Program-made: the position numbers and the translations under genes
Origin: Actinomadura atramentaria DSM 43919
GTDB lineage: Bacteria > Actinomycetota > Actinomycetes > Streptosporangiales > Streptosporangiaceae
Reading direction: 5' to 3'
Assembly: GCF_000381885.1 (NCBI RefSeq)
Contig: NZ_KB907211.1
Span: 539,366 to 603,365, forward strand
DNA length: 64,000 nucleotides
Part shown: positions 34,955 to 43,292 of the stretch, piece after piece
Layout: each line of letters begins with the position of its first letter
Position numbering within the stretch: position 1 is the first letter of the stretch
Notes under the pieces: model-generated
Told to the model about the DNA's origin: nothing
The model's database searches: none
Seen by the model: only the letters and a program-made list of their open reading frames with translations

Positions 34955-37900
34955 TCACTCGGACGGGCGGGTCGCGGTGACCTGCTCGGCCAGGAGCCGG
35001 ACGCGGTCGGCGTGCTCGTCGTGGCCGACGACGACCGGCGGCTCGTTGTACGGCATCGCGTCCGACGAGCGGCGCAGCTTCACGTACTGGCCGCACGCGT
35101 CGATCGCGTACGGCTCCATGTCGTCCTGGAGCGCGCCGATCACCGTGATCCCGTGCGTCTCGCCGATCTTGCGGAACAGCGCGACGGCCTCCTTGCGGTG
35201 CTCCTTGCCGAGGTTGCGGCCGAGTTCGTCCAGCACCAGGCACAGCCGCCCGCCGCCCGCGCTCGCCAGCGCCGCCGCGCACACCAGCTTCACGGCCTTC
35301 TCGTCCATGAGCGCGGTGTTGGCGCGCCGGTTGTAGGGGACGTACCGCTGGCCCTCCGCGCGCCGCCACTTCGGCGTGACCCGCCACCGCCACTCCTGCT
35401 CGGGGTCGGCGGGCGGCTCGGGCGTGGGGAAGTCCAGCGTCGCGCCGTAGCCGCCGAACGCGGTGTCGAGCTTGTCGAACTCCTCCGCGACGCGCTGCAG
35501 CCGGGACCGGATCGCGGCGGTCAGCGCCGCCCGGTGCGCGTCGGCCGCGCCCGCCGCCTCCTCCGCGCCCTTGCGGGCGGTGACGAGGTCGGCGTGCCGG
35601 GCCGCGAGCTGCGTCTCGATCTGGTGGCGGCGGTGCCGCTCGTAGTCGGCCTGGTGGCGCAGGTAGCCGTCCAGCGCGGCGGCGAGCCGGGGGAACGTCG
35701 CCTGCTCGCGCTCGGTGCGGCGGCCCTCGCCCTCGGCGCGCTCGCGCAGCAGGAACCGGATCTCCTCGGGCGCGTCCTCGTCGGACGGGCCGTCGGGGAA
35801 CGCCTGCCGCAGCGCCTCCGCGAGGTGCTGCTCGGCGGTGCGCCACCACTCGTCGGCCGTCCACGTCGCGGCGTCGGCGTCGAGGCCGGCGAGCAGGGCG
35901 TCGGCGGTGTCGCGCGGCTCGCCCCACGCCGCCGCCAGCTCCGCGACGCCGAGCGCGGTCCGGCGGGCGGCCAGCTCGGCGGCGGACGCGCGGACGCGGG
36001 CGCGGTCGCGCTCGCGGGCCTCGCGGCGACCGCGCAGCCGGTCCAGCTCCAGCGCGCGCGTGTCGGCGCGCGCCTGCCGCCGCCGCACCTCGCGTTCGGC
36101 CGCGTCCAGCTCCGGGGCCAGCCGCTCCTCTTCCCCGGCCAGCTCGGCGAGGCGTTCGCGCTGGTCGGCCATGTCGTCCCGGACGGCCGCCAGCTCCGCG
36201 CCCGCCCGCGCGCCCGCCAGCCGCCGCGCCGCCAGCGCCACGTCGGCGGCGGCGTCCTCGGCGCGCCCGGCCGCCGCGTCCCGCGCCGCGCACGCCTCGT
36301 CCAGCGCGGCGCGCGCCGCCCGGACCCGCGCCACGCGGCCCGTCACCGGCTCGGGGAAGCCGCCGACGACCACCGCCCCCGGCCCGCCGGCCGCGAGCGC
36401 GGCGAAGAACCCGGCGAGCGGGGCCGCGCAGCGGACGCCGTCCGGCGGGTCGCCGCCCGCGTCCGCCGGGACGATCATCGAGCCGGGCAGGCCCGCCAGC
36501 GCCGCGACCGCCGCGTCCAGCTCGTCCGCCGCGACGACGACGGCCTCCCGGTACGGCCACAGCGCCGTCTCCCACCGGTCGCGGACGGCGTCGTCCAGCT
36601 CGACCGCGTCCAGCAGCCCGACCGCCGCGACCCCCGCCGCCGCCAGCGCCCGGATCTGCGCGGGCGCGGTGCTCTCGCCCGCCTCGGCCTCCGCCAGCGC
36701 CCGCTCGGCCGCCGCGACCGCGCCGCGCGCCATGCCGAGCGCCTGCTGCGCCTCGTCGCGGCGGGTCTCGGCCGCCGCCAGCTCCGCCCCGGCCGCCGCC
36801 GCGTCCCGGCCGTCCGCCTCGCGCAGCCGGTCCTCCAGCGCGGGGACGCGCCGCCGCAGCTCCTCCAGCCGGTCGCGGGCGACGGCGACGTCCGCGCCGA
36901 GCCGGTCCGCGCGGCCCTTCACCGCCGCCAGTGCGGCCGCCGCCGCGCCCAGCTCGGCGTCCAGCGCGTCCCCGGCGACCTGCTCGATCTCCCGTTCGGC
37001 GGCGGCGAGCGCCGCCGCGATCCGCTCGCCCTCCGCCGCCAGCGCGTCCTCCTGCGCGGCGAGTTCCGCGTCGGCGGCGACCGCGTCGGCGAGCAGCCGC
37101 GCCCGCCGGACCCGCGCGCAGCGCAGCGCCTCGGCCGCCGCCGCGCGCGCCCGGTCGCGCCGGTCGAACGCGCGGAGCTGCGCCGCCGCGTCCCGCTCCC
37201 ACGCCGCCAGCCGCTCGGCGGCCTCCGCCGCCTTCGCGCGCTCGCGGTGCTCGTCGGCGCGGGACGTGCGCTCGGCGTCCAGCTCCCGGTCCAGGCCGGT
37301 CAGCGCGGCGACGGCGCTGAAGATCCGGTCCGGCGGGATCTCGTTCAGCGGCTGCGACAGCAGGTTCGTCGCGACCTTCGACCGCACCGACGTCGACAGG
37401 AACGACACGCACCGGACCCGCCCGCCGTACAGGACGCGGCCGAGGTCCTTGGCGACGAAGTCGCGGCGGCCCGCGCTGCGGGGGAGCGCCGCCCAGATCC
37501 CGTCCGCCAGCGCCACGCGCTCGGCCTCGGACGGCGCGGCCGCCAGCCGGACGCCCGCCGTCCAGCGGATCTCCAGGTGCGGCGCGTCGGCGTTCACCCG
37601 CAGCCAGACCGTCAGCGGGCCGTCGTCGCCGTCGAACACGCCCGCGATGTAGCCGTGCTCCGCGCTCGCCCACCGGCTGTCGCCCTGCGCGGCCAGCTCC
37701 GCGTTGAACAGCAGCTCCGCGACCGCCCGCGCGCCCGACGCGAACCGCCACTGCTCGTCGCCCAGCAGCGCCGTGATCGCCGCGATGAACGACGACTTGC
37801 CCGCGCCGTTGGAGTCCTTCGGGCCCTGGCCCGCGACGACGATCAGCGTCCCCGGCACCGTCGGCACCGGATGCGTCGACAGCCGCGAGATGTTCACCGC

Positions 37901-37990
37901 CTGCACCGCGACCAGCGTGCGCCCCCCGACGACGTCCTCGGCGTCGGCGGCGGGCCGGGCCGCCGTCCCCGGCAGCGTCTCGGCCGTCAT
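34955..37990 (-). CDS. SMC/MukB-like chromosome-segregation ATPase (MksB/JetC-like)
   Basis: The 1011-residue protein has split ATPase head halves joined by long coiled coils. The Walker A motif GPKDSNGAGKSS is at 56-67. Two Ala/Glu/Arg-rich coiled-coil arms flank a hinge-like domain at about 445-545 (VGLLDAVELDDAVRDRWETAL, then YREAVVVAADELDAAV). The Walker B LCLVLDELGRN is at 916-926, followed by a His-rich switch region (ETHGITVIGALQ). The expected LSGGQ signature is not recognisable; the equivalent segment reads ALMDEKAVKLV. It ends a four-gene operon, overlapping its upstream partner by 4 bases. By architecture it is a small condensin-like ATPase of the MksB/JetC class. I see no closer name. 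Confidence 0.85.
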   Translation of the reverse strand: MTAETLPGTAARPAADAEDVVGGRTLVAVQAVNISRLSTHPVPTVPGTLIVVAGQGPKDSNGAGKSSFIAAITALLGDEQWRFASGARAVAELLFNAELAAQGDSRWASAEHGYIAGVFDGDDGPLTVWLRVNADAPHLEIRWTAGVRLAAAPSEAERVALADGIWAALPRSAGRRDFVAKDLGRVLYGGRVRCVSFLSTSVRSKVATNLLSQPLNEIPPDRIFSAVAALTGLDRELDAERTSRADEHRERAKAAEAAERLAAWERDAAAQLRAFDRRDRARAAAAEALRCARVRRARLLADAVAADAELAAQEDALAAEGERIAAALAAAEREIEQVAGDALDAELGAAAAALAAVKGRADRLGADVAVARDRLEELRRRVPALEDRLREADGRDAAAAGAELAAAETRRDEAQQALGMARGAVAAAERALAEAEAGESTAPAQIRALAAAGVAAVGLLDAVELDDAVRDRWETALWPYREAVVVAADELDAAVAALAGLPGSMIVPADAGGDPPDGVRCAAPLAGFFAALAAGGPGAVVVGGFPEPVTGRVARVRAARAALDEACAARDAAAGRAEDAAADVALAARRLAGARAGAELAAVRDDMADQRERLAELAGEEERLAPELDAAEREVRRRQARADTRALELDRLRGRREARERDRARVRASAAELAARRTALGVAELAAAWGEPRDTADALLAGLDADAATWTADEWWRTAEQHLAEALRQAFPDGPSDEDAPEEIRFLLRERAEGEGRRTEREQATFPRLAAALDGYLRHQADYERHRRHQIETQLAARHADLVTARKGAEEAAGAADAHRAALTAAIRSRLQRVAEEFDKLDTAFGGYGATLDFPTPEPPADPEQEWRWRVTPKWRRAEGQRYVPYNRRANTALMDEKAVKLVCAAALASAGGGRLCLVLDELGRNLGKEHRKEAVALFRKIGETHGITVIGALQDDMEPYAIDACGQYVKLRRSSDAMPYNEPPVVVGHDEHADRVRLLAEQVTATRPSE

Positions 37991-38646
37991 GCTTGCTCCC
38001 CCTCGTCGGACGCGGTGCGCGCGGCGCGGCGGCGCGCGCGGATCGCGGCGGCCAGCGGCGAGTCCGGGCCCGCCGCCAGGATCAGCTCCTCCTGGAGGCG
38101 GCGGCGCGCGCCCGGCGTCAGCCGGTGGAACTGCGGGCCCGGCACATAGCCGCCCGCGTCGTCCGCGCCCGCCTTCACCTGCGTCACCAGGCCCGCCGTC
38201 CGCAGCCGCCGCAGCGCCGCCTCCAGCTCGCCCACCGGGAGCTGCGAGCGGCGGCGCAGCTCGTCGGCCGCCGCCGGGTACGGCGACAGCCAGGTGTCCT
38301 CGTCCAGCAGGCCCGCCGCGCGCGGGATCGCCACCGCGTGGACGAGCACCAGCGTCAGCACCGCCCGGTCCTGCGGCGGCGGCGCGCACGCCGGGTCGGC
38401 GGCCAGCTCGGCGGCGACGTCGTCGTGGTAGCCGGACGTCCACTCGCGGCCGTACCGGATCAGCGTCCGGCCCGACAGCGCCAGCATCGCCGCGACCGTC
38501 CGGCGCAGCGCGGGCTCGCGCAGCGCCGGGAAGCGCACCTCCGGGACGGGCGCGGCGGCGTGCTCCACCGCCATGTACGCGGCGACCAGCTCCGCGCGCC
38601 GCCGCTCGTCGTAGGCGTCCAGCAGCGGTCCGAACAGCTCGCTCAC
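37987..38646 (-). CDS. Winged-helix accessory subunit of the SMC system (KITE/MksE-like)
   Basis: The 219-residue protein has an N-terminal helical region (LLDAYDERRRAELVAAYMAVEH) and a middle with GYHDDVAAELAADPA. A clear winged helix follows (PAAADELRRRSQLPVGELEAALRRLRTAGLV, wing TQVKAG). The size and fold resemble the MksE/JetB subunits that bind the kleisin. The GTG overlaps the previous gene by 4 bases and its own stop overlaps the SMC ATG, so subunit ratios are probably coupled. The fold assignment is inferred from the visible pattern, not from a database match. Confidence 0.72.
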   Translation of the reverse strand: MSELFGPLLDAYDERRRAELVAAYMAVEHAAAPVPEVRFPALREPALRRTVAAMLALSGRTLIRYGREWTSGYHDDVAAELAADPACAPPPQDRAVLTLVLVHAVAIPRAAGLLDEDTWLSPYPAAADELRRRSQLPVGELEAALRRLRTAGLVTQVKAGADDAGGYVPGPQFHRLTPGARRRLQEELILAAGPDSPLAAAIRARRRAARTASDEGEQA

Positions 38647-39167
38647 GGCGCGGCCGCCCCCGGTCCGGGCATGCGGCGCAGCAGGTCCCGCAGCGGGCCC
38701 AGGGACTCCTCGCGCCACAGCGCCGTGCGCGGGCCGGGGCGGACGGTTCCCGCCGCCTCGTCCAGCAGCAGCCAGCCGGTGTCGGCCAGCCGCCGCAGCT
38801 CGCCCGTCGCCCAGCGGCCCGCCAGCGCCGCGTCGCCGCGCGTCATGCCCGCGTACACCGCCAGCACCGCCGCGACGGGCGCGGGCTCGCCCGGCCAGGG
38901 CGCGTCGTCCAGCGCCGTCCAGCAGCAGCGCAGCGCGGCGGCCAGGACGCGGCGGGCCTGCCCGGCGCGGTCCAGCGGCATCGGCGCGACCTCGTACTGC
39001 TCGAGCAGCGCGGGCGTCGCGCCGTCCGGCCAGGACGGCAGCAGCCACGCGCGCGGGCCGTCGGCGACGGCGGCCAGGCCGGGCGGCGCGGGGTCGGCCG
39101 CGCCCGTGCCGTCCGCGCCGAGCACGCGGGCGCGCGCCCGCGCGAGGATCTGCGGCGACCAGCTCAC
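38643..39167 (-). CDS. Second small winged-helix-like subunit of the SMC system
   Basis: The 174-residue protein starts VSWSPQILARARARVLGADG. It has a helical middle (QARRVLAAALRCCWTALDDA) and a C-terminal helix-turn-helix with wing (ATGELRRLADTGWLLLDEAAGTVRPG, then WREESLGPLRDLLRRM). It is smaller than usual MksE but of the same general type as the next gene. The operon may therefore encode two different KITE-like subunits rather than one homodimer. It overlaps both neighbours by 4 bases (GTGA). Function comes from context only. Confidence 0.68.
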   Translation of the reverse strand: MSWSPQILARARARVLGADGTGAADPAPPGLAAVADGPRAWLLPSWPDGATPALLEQYEVAPMPLDRAGQARRVLAAALRCCWTALDDAPWPGEPAPVAAVLAVYAGMTRGDAALAGRWATGELRRLADTGWLLLDEAAGTVRPGPRTALWREESLGPLRDLLRRMPGPGAAAP

Positions 39168-40366
39168 GCGTCCACCCGCTCGAACACGCCCGACGACAGC
39201 CACGCCGGGGCCGCGTCCGGCCGCGCCGCGAGCCCGTCCGACCAGACCAGGCGGTACGGCAGCTCCGGCCGCAGATGCGCCGCCGACAGGTCCGCCAGCA
39301 GCCGCCGCGCCGCCGCCCAGTCGCCGTCGAGCAGCGCTTCGACGGGCGCGCGGTCGCGGCCGCGCAGCACCCGCTCGGCGACGTCGCGGAGCCGGTCGGC
39401 CTCGGCGCTCCCGGCGTCCGCGCGGTCGGCCAGGCCGCCGTCCGGCAGCGCCGCGCGGGGCGGCGCGGGCCGCGCCGGGACCGCGCGCGGCGCGTCCGCG
39501 ACGGCCGCGACGACGGCGGCGGGCTCGTGCCAGGGCGCGGGCGCGTCGAACACGAACCCGTCCAGGACGGCCGCCAGCTCGTCGCGGGACGCGGTCCGCG
39601 CGAACGTCCGCCACGTCTCCGGCGGCAGCAGCGTCAGGTTCCGGGTGAGGCCCGCCGAGTCCGACAGGCGCGCCGCCGCCCGCCGCGACGCGTCCCCGTA
39701 GGCGTACAGCGCGGCGCGCAGCTCGGTGCAGGCCCGGTCCAGCTCGGGCCAGCGCGACAGGATCGCGCCGTGCAGCCGCTCCGCGCCCGCCAGGATGTCC
39801 TCCGCGCCCCACAGCTTGGGGGCCTGCGCGCGCAGCTCCTCGATCGTGCCGTTCGTCAGCGTCACCAGCTCGACGCTCCACAGCCGGAACGCCCGCGCCA
39901 GCCCCTCCGCCCCGGCGCGCGCCTGCGCGGCCGTCATGCGCGGATCGGCGACGTTCAACCGCTCCAGCGCGAGCAGCCGGTGCATCTCGCTCTGCCCGCC
40001 GTCCAGCATCATCCGCCGGACGAACATCAGCCCGACGACGCTGGTGAACGACGCCCGGTACCGGAGCTGGTTCGGCTTGGGGAACACCTCCCGCACCGCG
40101 CCGAGCCCCCTGAGCACCCGCAGCCGGTTCTCGAACACCTCGGCCGGGTAGCGGCGGCACACGTACCGCATCTGCTCGCGGCTCAGCCCGTCCTCGCCCG
40201 CGTCCGCGAACGCGGCCAGCAGCGTCTCCGCGACGTCGACGAGCACGGGATCGTCGACGACCGCGCCGCTGTCGCGCGCGAGCGCCGCGAACATCTGCCG
40301 GTACACGCCGAGCACGGCCTCGCCCGCCAGCGCGTCGTCCAGGCTCGGAACGGATTCGGAGGACAC
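39164..40366 (-). CDS. Kleisin-like first subunit of the SMC system (MksF/JetA-like)
   Basis: The 400-residue protein has an N-terminal winged-helix region (AGEDGLSREQMRYVCRRYPA, then RLRVLRGLGAVREVF and a wing). A central helical bundle follows (TAAQARAGAEGLARAFRLWSVELVTLTNGTIEELRAQ). The Pro/Ala-rich linker at about 280-310 leads to a compact C-terminal domain ending LPYRLVWSDGLAAR. This N-domain, bundle, flexible linker, C-domain order is that of kleisins of the MukF/MksF group. It heads the operon; the GTG has TACGGT 8 bases upstream and no clear Shine-Dalgarno. Divergent from the LuxR gene. Confidence 0.72.
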   Translation of the reverse strand: MSSESVPSLDDALAGEAVLGVYRQMFAALARDSGAVVDDPVLVDVAETLLAAFADAGEDGLSREQMRYVCRRYPAEVFENRLRVLRGLGAVREVFPKPNQLRYRASFTSVVGLMFVRRMMLDGGQSEMHRLLALERLNVADPRMTAAQARAGAEGLARAFRLWSVELVTLTNGTIEELRAQAPKLWGAEDILAGAERLHGAILSRWPELDRACTELRAALYAYGDASRRAAARLSDSAGLTRNLTLLPPETWRTFARTASRDELAAVLDGFVFDAPAPWHEPAAVVAAVADAPRAVPARPAPPRAALPDGGLADRADAGSAEADRLRDVAERVLRGRDRAPVEALLDGDWAAARRLLADLSAAHLRPELPYRLVWSDGLAARPDAAPAWLSSGVFERVDA

Positions 40367-40380
40367 GGCGACCTACCGTA
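40367..40380 (-). promoter_or_regulatory. Likely promoter of the SMC operon
   Basis: On the minus strand TACGGT (40380-40375) is followed by 8 bases and the GTG at 40366. This implies a leaderless or near-leaderless transcript. Confidence 0.45.
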
Positions 40381-40557
40381 ATCCCACCCGCCGACAGAAC
40401 GAGAATCCCGGCCACCGGCTCGGACCTCGCGGGACCTGACCGGGGGTGTGCGGGTTCCTGATCCGGACAGTCGAATCTGCAGACGATCGCCGGGCCGCGA
40501 TGACAGACTCAGCGCAAGCACGTTCTGGTCGCGGGAACACGGTCCACCACTGAGCGC

Positions 40558-43158
40558 ATGACGACGCAGAATCCTCCAGGCGGGAGCAACCTGCCGGCCG
40601 AAACCGACGTGTTCGTCGGGCGCGGCCGGGATGTCGCCGACCTGTGCGGCCTGGTGGCGTCCGAACGCGTGGTGACGCTGTGCGGGCCGGGCGGGATCGG
40701 CAAGACGCGGCTCGCGGTGCGCGTCGCGCGGTCGCTGGTCGGCGCGCATCCGGGCGGCGTCCGGTTCGTGGACCTCGCGGACGCGCCCGCCGACGGGCCG
40801 CCCGGCACGGTCGGCCGCCGGGTCGCGGCGGCGCTGGAGATCGCCGAGGACGACGACCGCGCCGCCGCCGGGGTCATCGCGGAGGCGGTCGGGGGCCGCG
40901 ACGTCCTGCTCGTCCTGGACAACTGCGAGCACCTGGTCGAGGACTGCGCCGAGCTGGCCGGGGTGCTGCTGAGCCGCTGCGCGGGGCTGCGCGTCCTCGC
41001 GACGAGCCGCGAGCCGCTGCGGATGGCCGCCGAGACGGTGTTCCGGGTGCCGCCGCTGGAGCCCGGCGAGGCCGCCCAGTTGTTCATCGCGCGGGCGCGC
41101 GCGGTCCGCCCCGACTTCGCGGTGACCGACGCGGTCGGGGAGGTCAGCCGCGCGCTGGACGGCGTCCCGCTCGCGCTGGAGCTGGCCGCCGCCCGGGTCC
41201 GCGTCCTGTCGGCCGAGCAGATCGCGGCCCGGCTCACCGACCGGTTCCGCCTGCTCAGCGCGGGCGACCGGACCGCGCCGCCGCGCCAGCGGACGCTGCG
41301 CGCCGCCATCGACTGGAGTTACGAGTTGCTGGGCGACGCCGAACGCGTGATGCTGCGCCGCCTGTCGGTGTTCGCCGGCTGGACGCTCGCGCAGGTCGAG
41401 CAGGTCTGCTGCGACGACCCGCCCGCCCTCACCGGCCTGGACGGGAACGACCCGCTGGACCTGCTGACGGCCCTGTCCGACAAGTCCCTGGCCGTCGTCG
41501 CGGGCGAGGTCGCCGGGGAGACCCGGTTCCGCCTCCTGGACAGTATCCGCCAGTACGCCGCCGAGCACCTTTCGGCGGCGGGCGAGGACGCCGAGGTCCG
41601 CACCCGCCACCGCGACGCCGTCCTGGAGGCCGCCGAGCGGCACGCCGAGATCGCGCTGGCGGAGATCCCCGCGACGTGGGAGGAGCGCGTCGCGCTGTTC
41701 CAGCGCTACGACGCCGAGATGCAGAACGTCCGCGCCGCGCTCGCCTGGTCCCTGGACCGCGGCGAGTTCGAGGAGGGCCTGCGGATCTGCACCGCGCTGC
41801 GCACGTACTGGATCACGAGGGGCCGTCTCGGCGAGTGGATCGAGATGACCGACCGGTTCCTGGTCGGCGCGCTCGGCGCGCCCGCGTTCGTGTACGGGCC
41901 GGGCTGCGCGGGCCGCGCCCAGCTCGCGATCGGCGCGCGCGACCTGGACAACGCGCGGGTCTGGGCGGAACGCGCGCTGGAGCCGTGCCGCAAGGCCGGG
42001 GACGACTTCATGACGGCCGTCGCGCTGACGACCCTCGCCGAGACCGACGTCGCCGCCGGGCGGTTCGCCGAGGCCGTCGCGCGGCTCGACGAGGCCGACG
42101 CCGTCGCCGCCGCCGAACGGCAGGAGTGGAACCGCGCCTACGCCCGGCTCGTCCGGGGCCGGCTGCGCGTCCGGCAGGGCCGCCTGCGCGACGCCCGCGA
42201 CCTGCTCGAACAGGGCCTGGCCGGGATGCGCGAGATCGGCCAGGAGTGGGGCGCGGCGCACGCGCTGTCCGGGCTCGGCCGCGTCGCGGCGCTGCGCGGC
42301 GACCTGGCGGCGGCCGACGCCTGCTACCGCGCCGCGCTGCCGCCGCTGGCGGAGGTCGGGGCGCGCCCCGAGCGGGCCCGCGCGCTCGCCGGGCTGGGCC
42401 GGGTCGCGCTGGCGCGCGGCGACGCGGCAGCCGCGCGCGGCGCGCTGACCGAGAGCCTGGAGCTGAGCCGCTCGACGGGCATCCGCGCGGACGTCGCCCG
42501 GTCGCTGCTGGCGTTCGCGGAACTCGCGGCGCGCGAGGGCGACGACCGGGGCGCGGTGGTCCTCGCCGGGGCGGGCACGGCGCTGCGGGACGCGGCCGCC
42601 GCCTCCGCCGGACCGCCCGCCGCCGCGCGGACGAGCCCCTACACCGCCGGCCCCTACACCACCGGCCCGCACACCGCCGGCCCCTACACCACCAGCCCGT
42701 ACACCGCGCCGCGCACGCGCGCGGGCGGCGGCGCGCGGCTGGAGGGCCTGCTGGAGCCGATCCGGCGGCGGCTCGGCGAACCGCAGGTCGCGCGGCTGTG
42801 GGGCCAGGGCCGCGTCACCACGCAGGACGAGGCGGTCGCGCGGGCGCTGGCGGGCCCCTGCGCCGAGCCGGAGGCCGAGCCCGCGCCCGTCCCGCCGCTC
42901 GTGCCCGCGCCCAGCCCGCCCGGCGGCGGCGTGGTCGGCGCGGCGACGCCCGCGAGCACCCTCACCGCCCGCGAGCGGGAGATCGCCCGGCTCGTCGAAC
43001 GCGGCCTCAGCAACCGGGGCATCGCGGAGGAACTGGTGATCAGTCCGGCGACCGTCGCCCGGCACGTCACCAACATTCTCGGCAAGCTCGGCTTCTCGTC
43101 CCGCTCCCAGGTGGCGGCGTGGGCAGTCGACCACATCCCGGAGGGAAGCCCGGAATGA
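40558..43158 (+). CDS. LuxR-family ATPase regulator (AfsR/LAL-like with TPR)
   Basis: The 866-residue regulator has an N-terminal NB-ARC/AAA module (CGPGGIGKTRLA with the P-loop Lys near 49; VLLVLDNCEHL Walker B; ATSREPLRM sensor; GVPLALELAAARV). Winged-helix and TPR-like helices follow, then a LuxR HTH at the C terminus (LTAREREIARLVERGLSNRG, then ISPATVARHVTNILGKLGF). This is the architecture of pathway regulators that oligomerise on nucleotide binding. An odd SPYTAGPYTTGPHTAG repeat insert lies near 693-717. It directly precedes two ANL-type genes and is probably their regulator. No ribosome-binding site is obvious. Confidence 0.92.
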   Translation: MTTQNPPGGSNLPAETDVFVGRGRDVADLCGLVASERVVTLCGPGGIGKTRLAVRVARSLVGAHPGGVRFVDLADAPADGPPGTVGRRVAAALEIAEDDDRAAAGVIAEAVGGRDVLLVLDNCEHLVEDCAELAGVLLSRCAGLRVLATSREPLRMAAETVFRVPPLEPGEAAQLFIARARAVRPDFAVTDAVGEVSRALDGVPLALELAAARVRVLSAEQIAARLTDRFRLLSAGDRTAPPRQRTLRAAIDWSYELLGDAERVMLRRLSVFAGWTLAQVEQVCCDDPPALTGLDGNDPLDLLTALSDKSLAVVAGEVAGETRFRLLDSIRQYAAEHLSAAGEDAEVRTRHRDAVLEAAERHAEIALAEIPATWEERVALFQRYDAEMQNVRAALAWSLDRGEFEEGLRICTALRTYWITRGRLGEWIEMTDRFLVGALGAPAFVYGPGCAGRAQLAIGARDLDNARVWAERALEPCRKAGDDFMTAVALTTLAETDVAAGRFAEAVARLDEADAVAAAERQEWNRAYARLVRGRLRVRQGRLRDARDLLEQGLAGMREIGQEWGAAHALSGLGRVAALRGDLAAADACYRAALPPLAEVGARPERARALAGLGRVALARGDAAAARGALTESLELSRSTGIRADVARSLLAFAELAAREGDDRGAVVLAGAGTALRDAAAASAGPPAAARTSPYTAGPYTTGPHTAGPYTTSPYTAPRTRAGGGARLEGLLEPIRRRLGEPQVARLWGQGRVTTQDEAVARALAGPCAEPEAEPAPVPPLVPAPSPPGGGVVGAATPASTLTAREREIARLVERGLSNRGIAEELVISPATVARHVTNILGKLGFSSRSQVAAWAVDHIPEGSPE
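42634..42708 (+). repeat. 15-nt tandem repeats in the LuxR gene
   Basis: Five contiguous 15-nt units (GGCCCCTACACCGCC and variants) encode GPYTA/GPYTT pentapeptides, between the TPR region and the HTH. Confidence 0.85.
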
Positions 43159-43179
43159 CCCCGGGGCCATGCGTACACA

Positions 43180-43206
43180 CGGGTGCGGCCGCCGAATACG
43201 CACCCG
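43180..43206. promoter_or_regulatory. Inverted repeat upstream of the first ANL gene
   Basis: CGGGTGCG and CGCACCCG form a perfect 8-bp inverted repeat with an 11-base spacer, 42 bases before the TACCGT -10 candidate. It is a plausible operator, perhaps for the LuxR regulator encoded just upstream. Confidence 0.45.
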
Positions 43207-43247
43207 GCTGCGCACTCTGGAGTATGCGCGGGACGGCCGGGCCCGCC

Positions 43248-43259
43248 TACCGTCTCGGC
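43248..43259 (+). promoter_or_regulatory. Possible -10 box of the first ANL gene
   Basis: TACCGT (43248-43253) is 6 bases before an in-frame ATG at 43260. Either that ATG is a leaderless start, or the transcript begins there and translation uses the Shine-Dalgarno before 43293. Confidence 0.45.
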
Positions 43260-43292
43260 ATGATCTCCCTCGGTGTGGGCGGGGGCGCCCTG

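Noticed and set aside
34955..40366. Complete Wadjet (JetABCD) system
   Set aside because: No TOPRIM/JetD gene is present on either side: the flanks are an SDR-Ddn fusion and a LuxR regulator.
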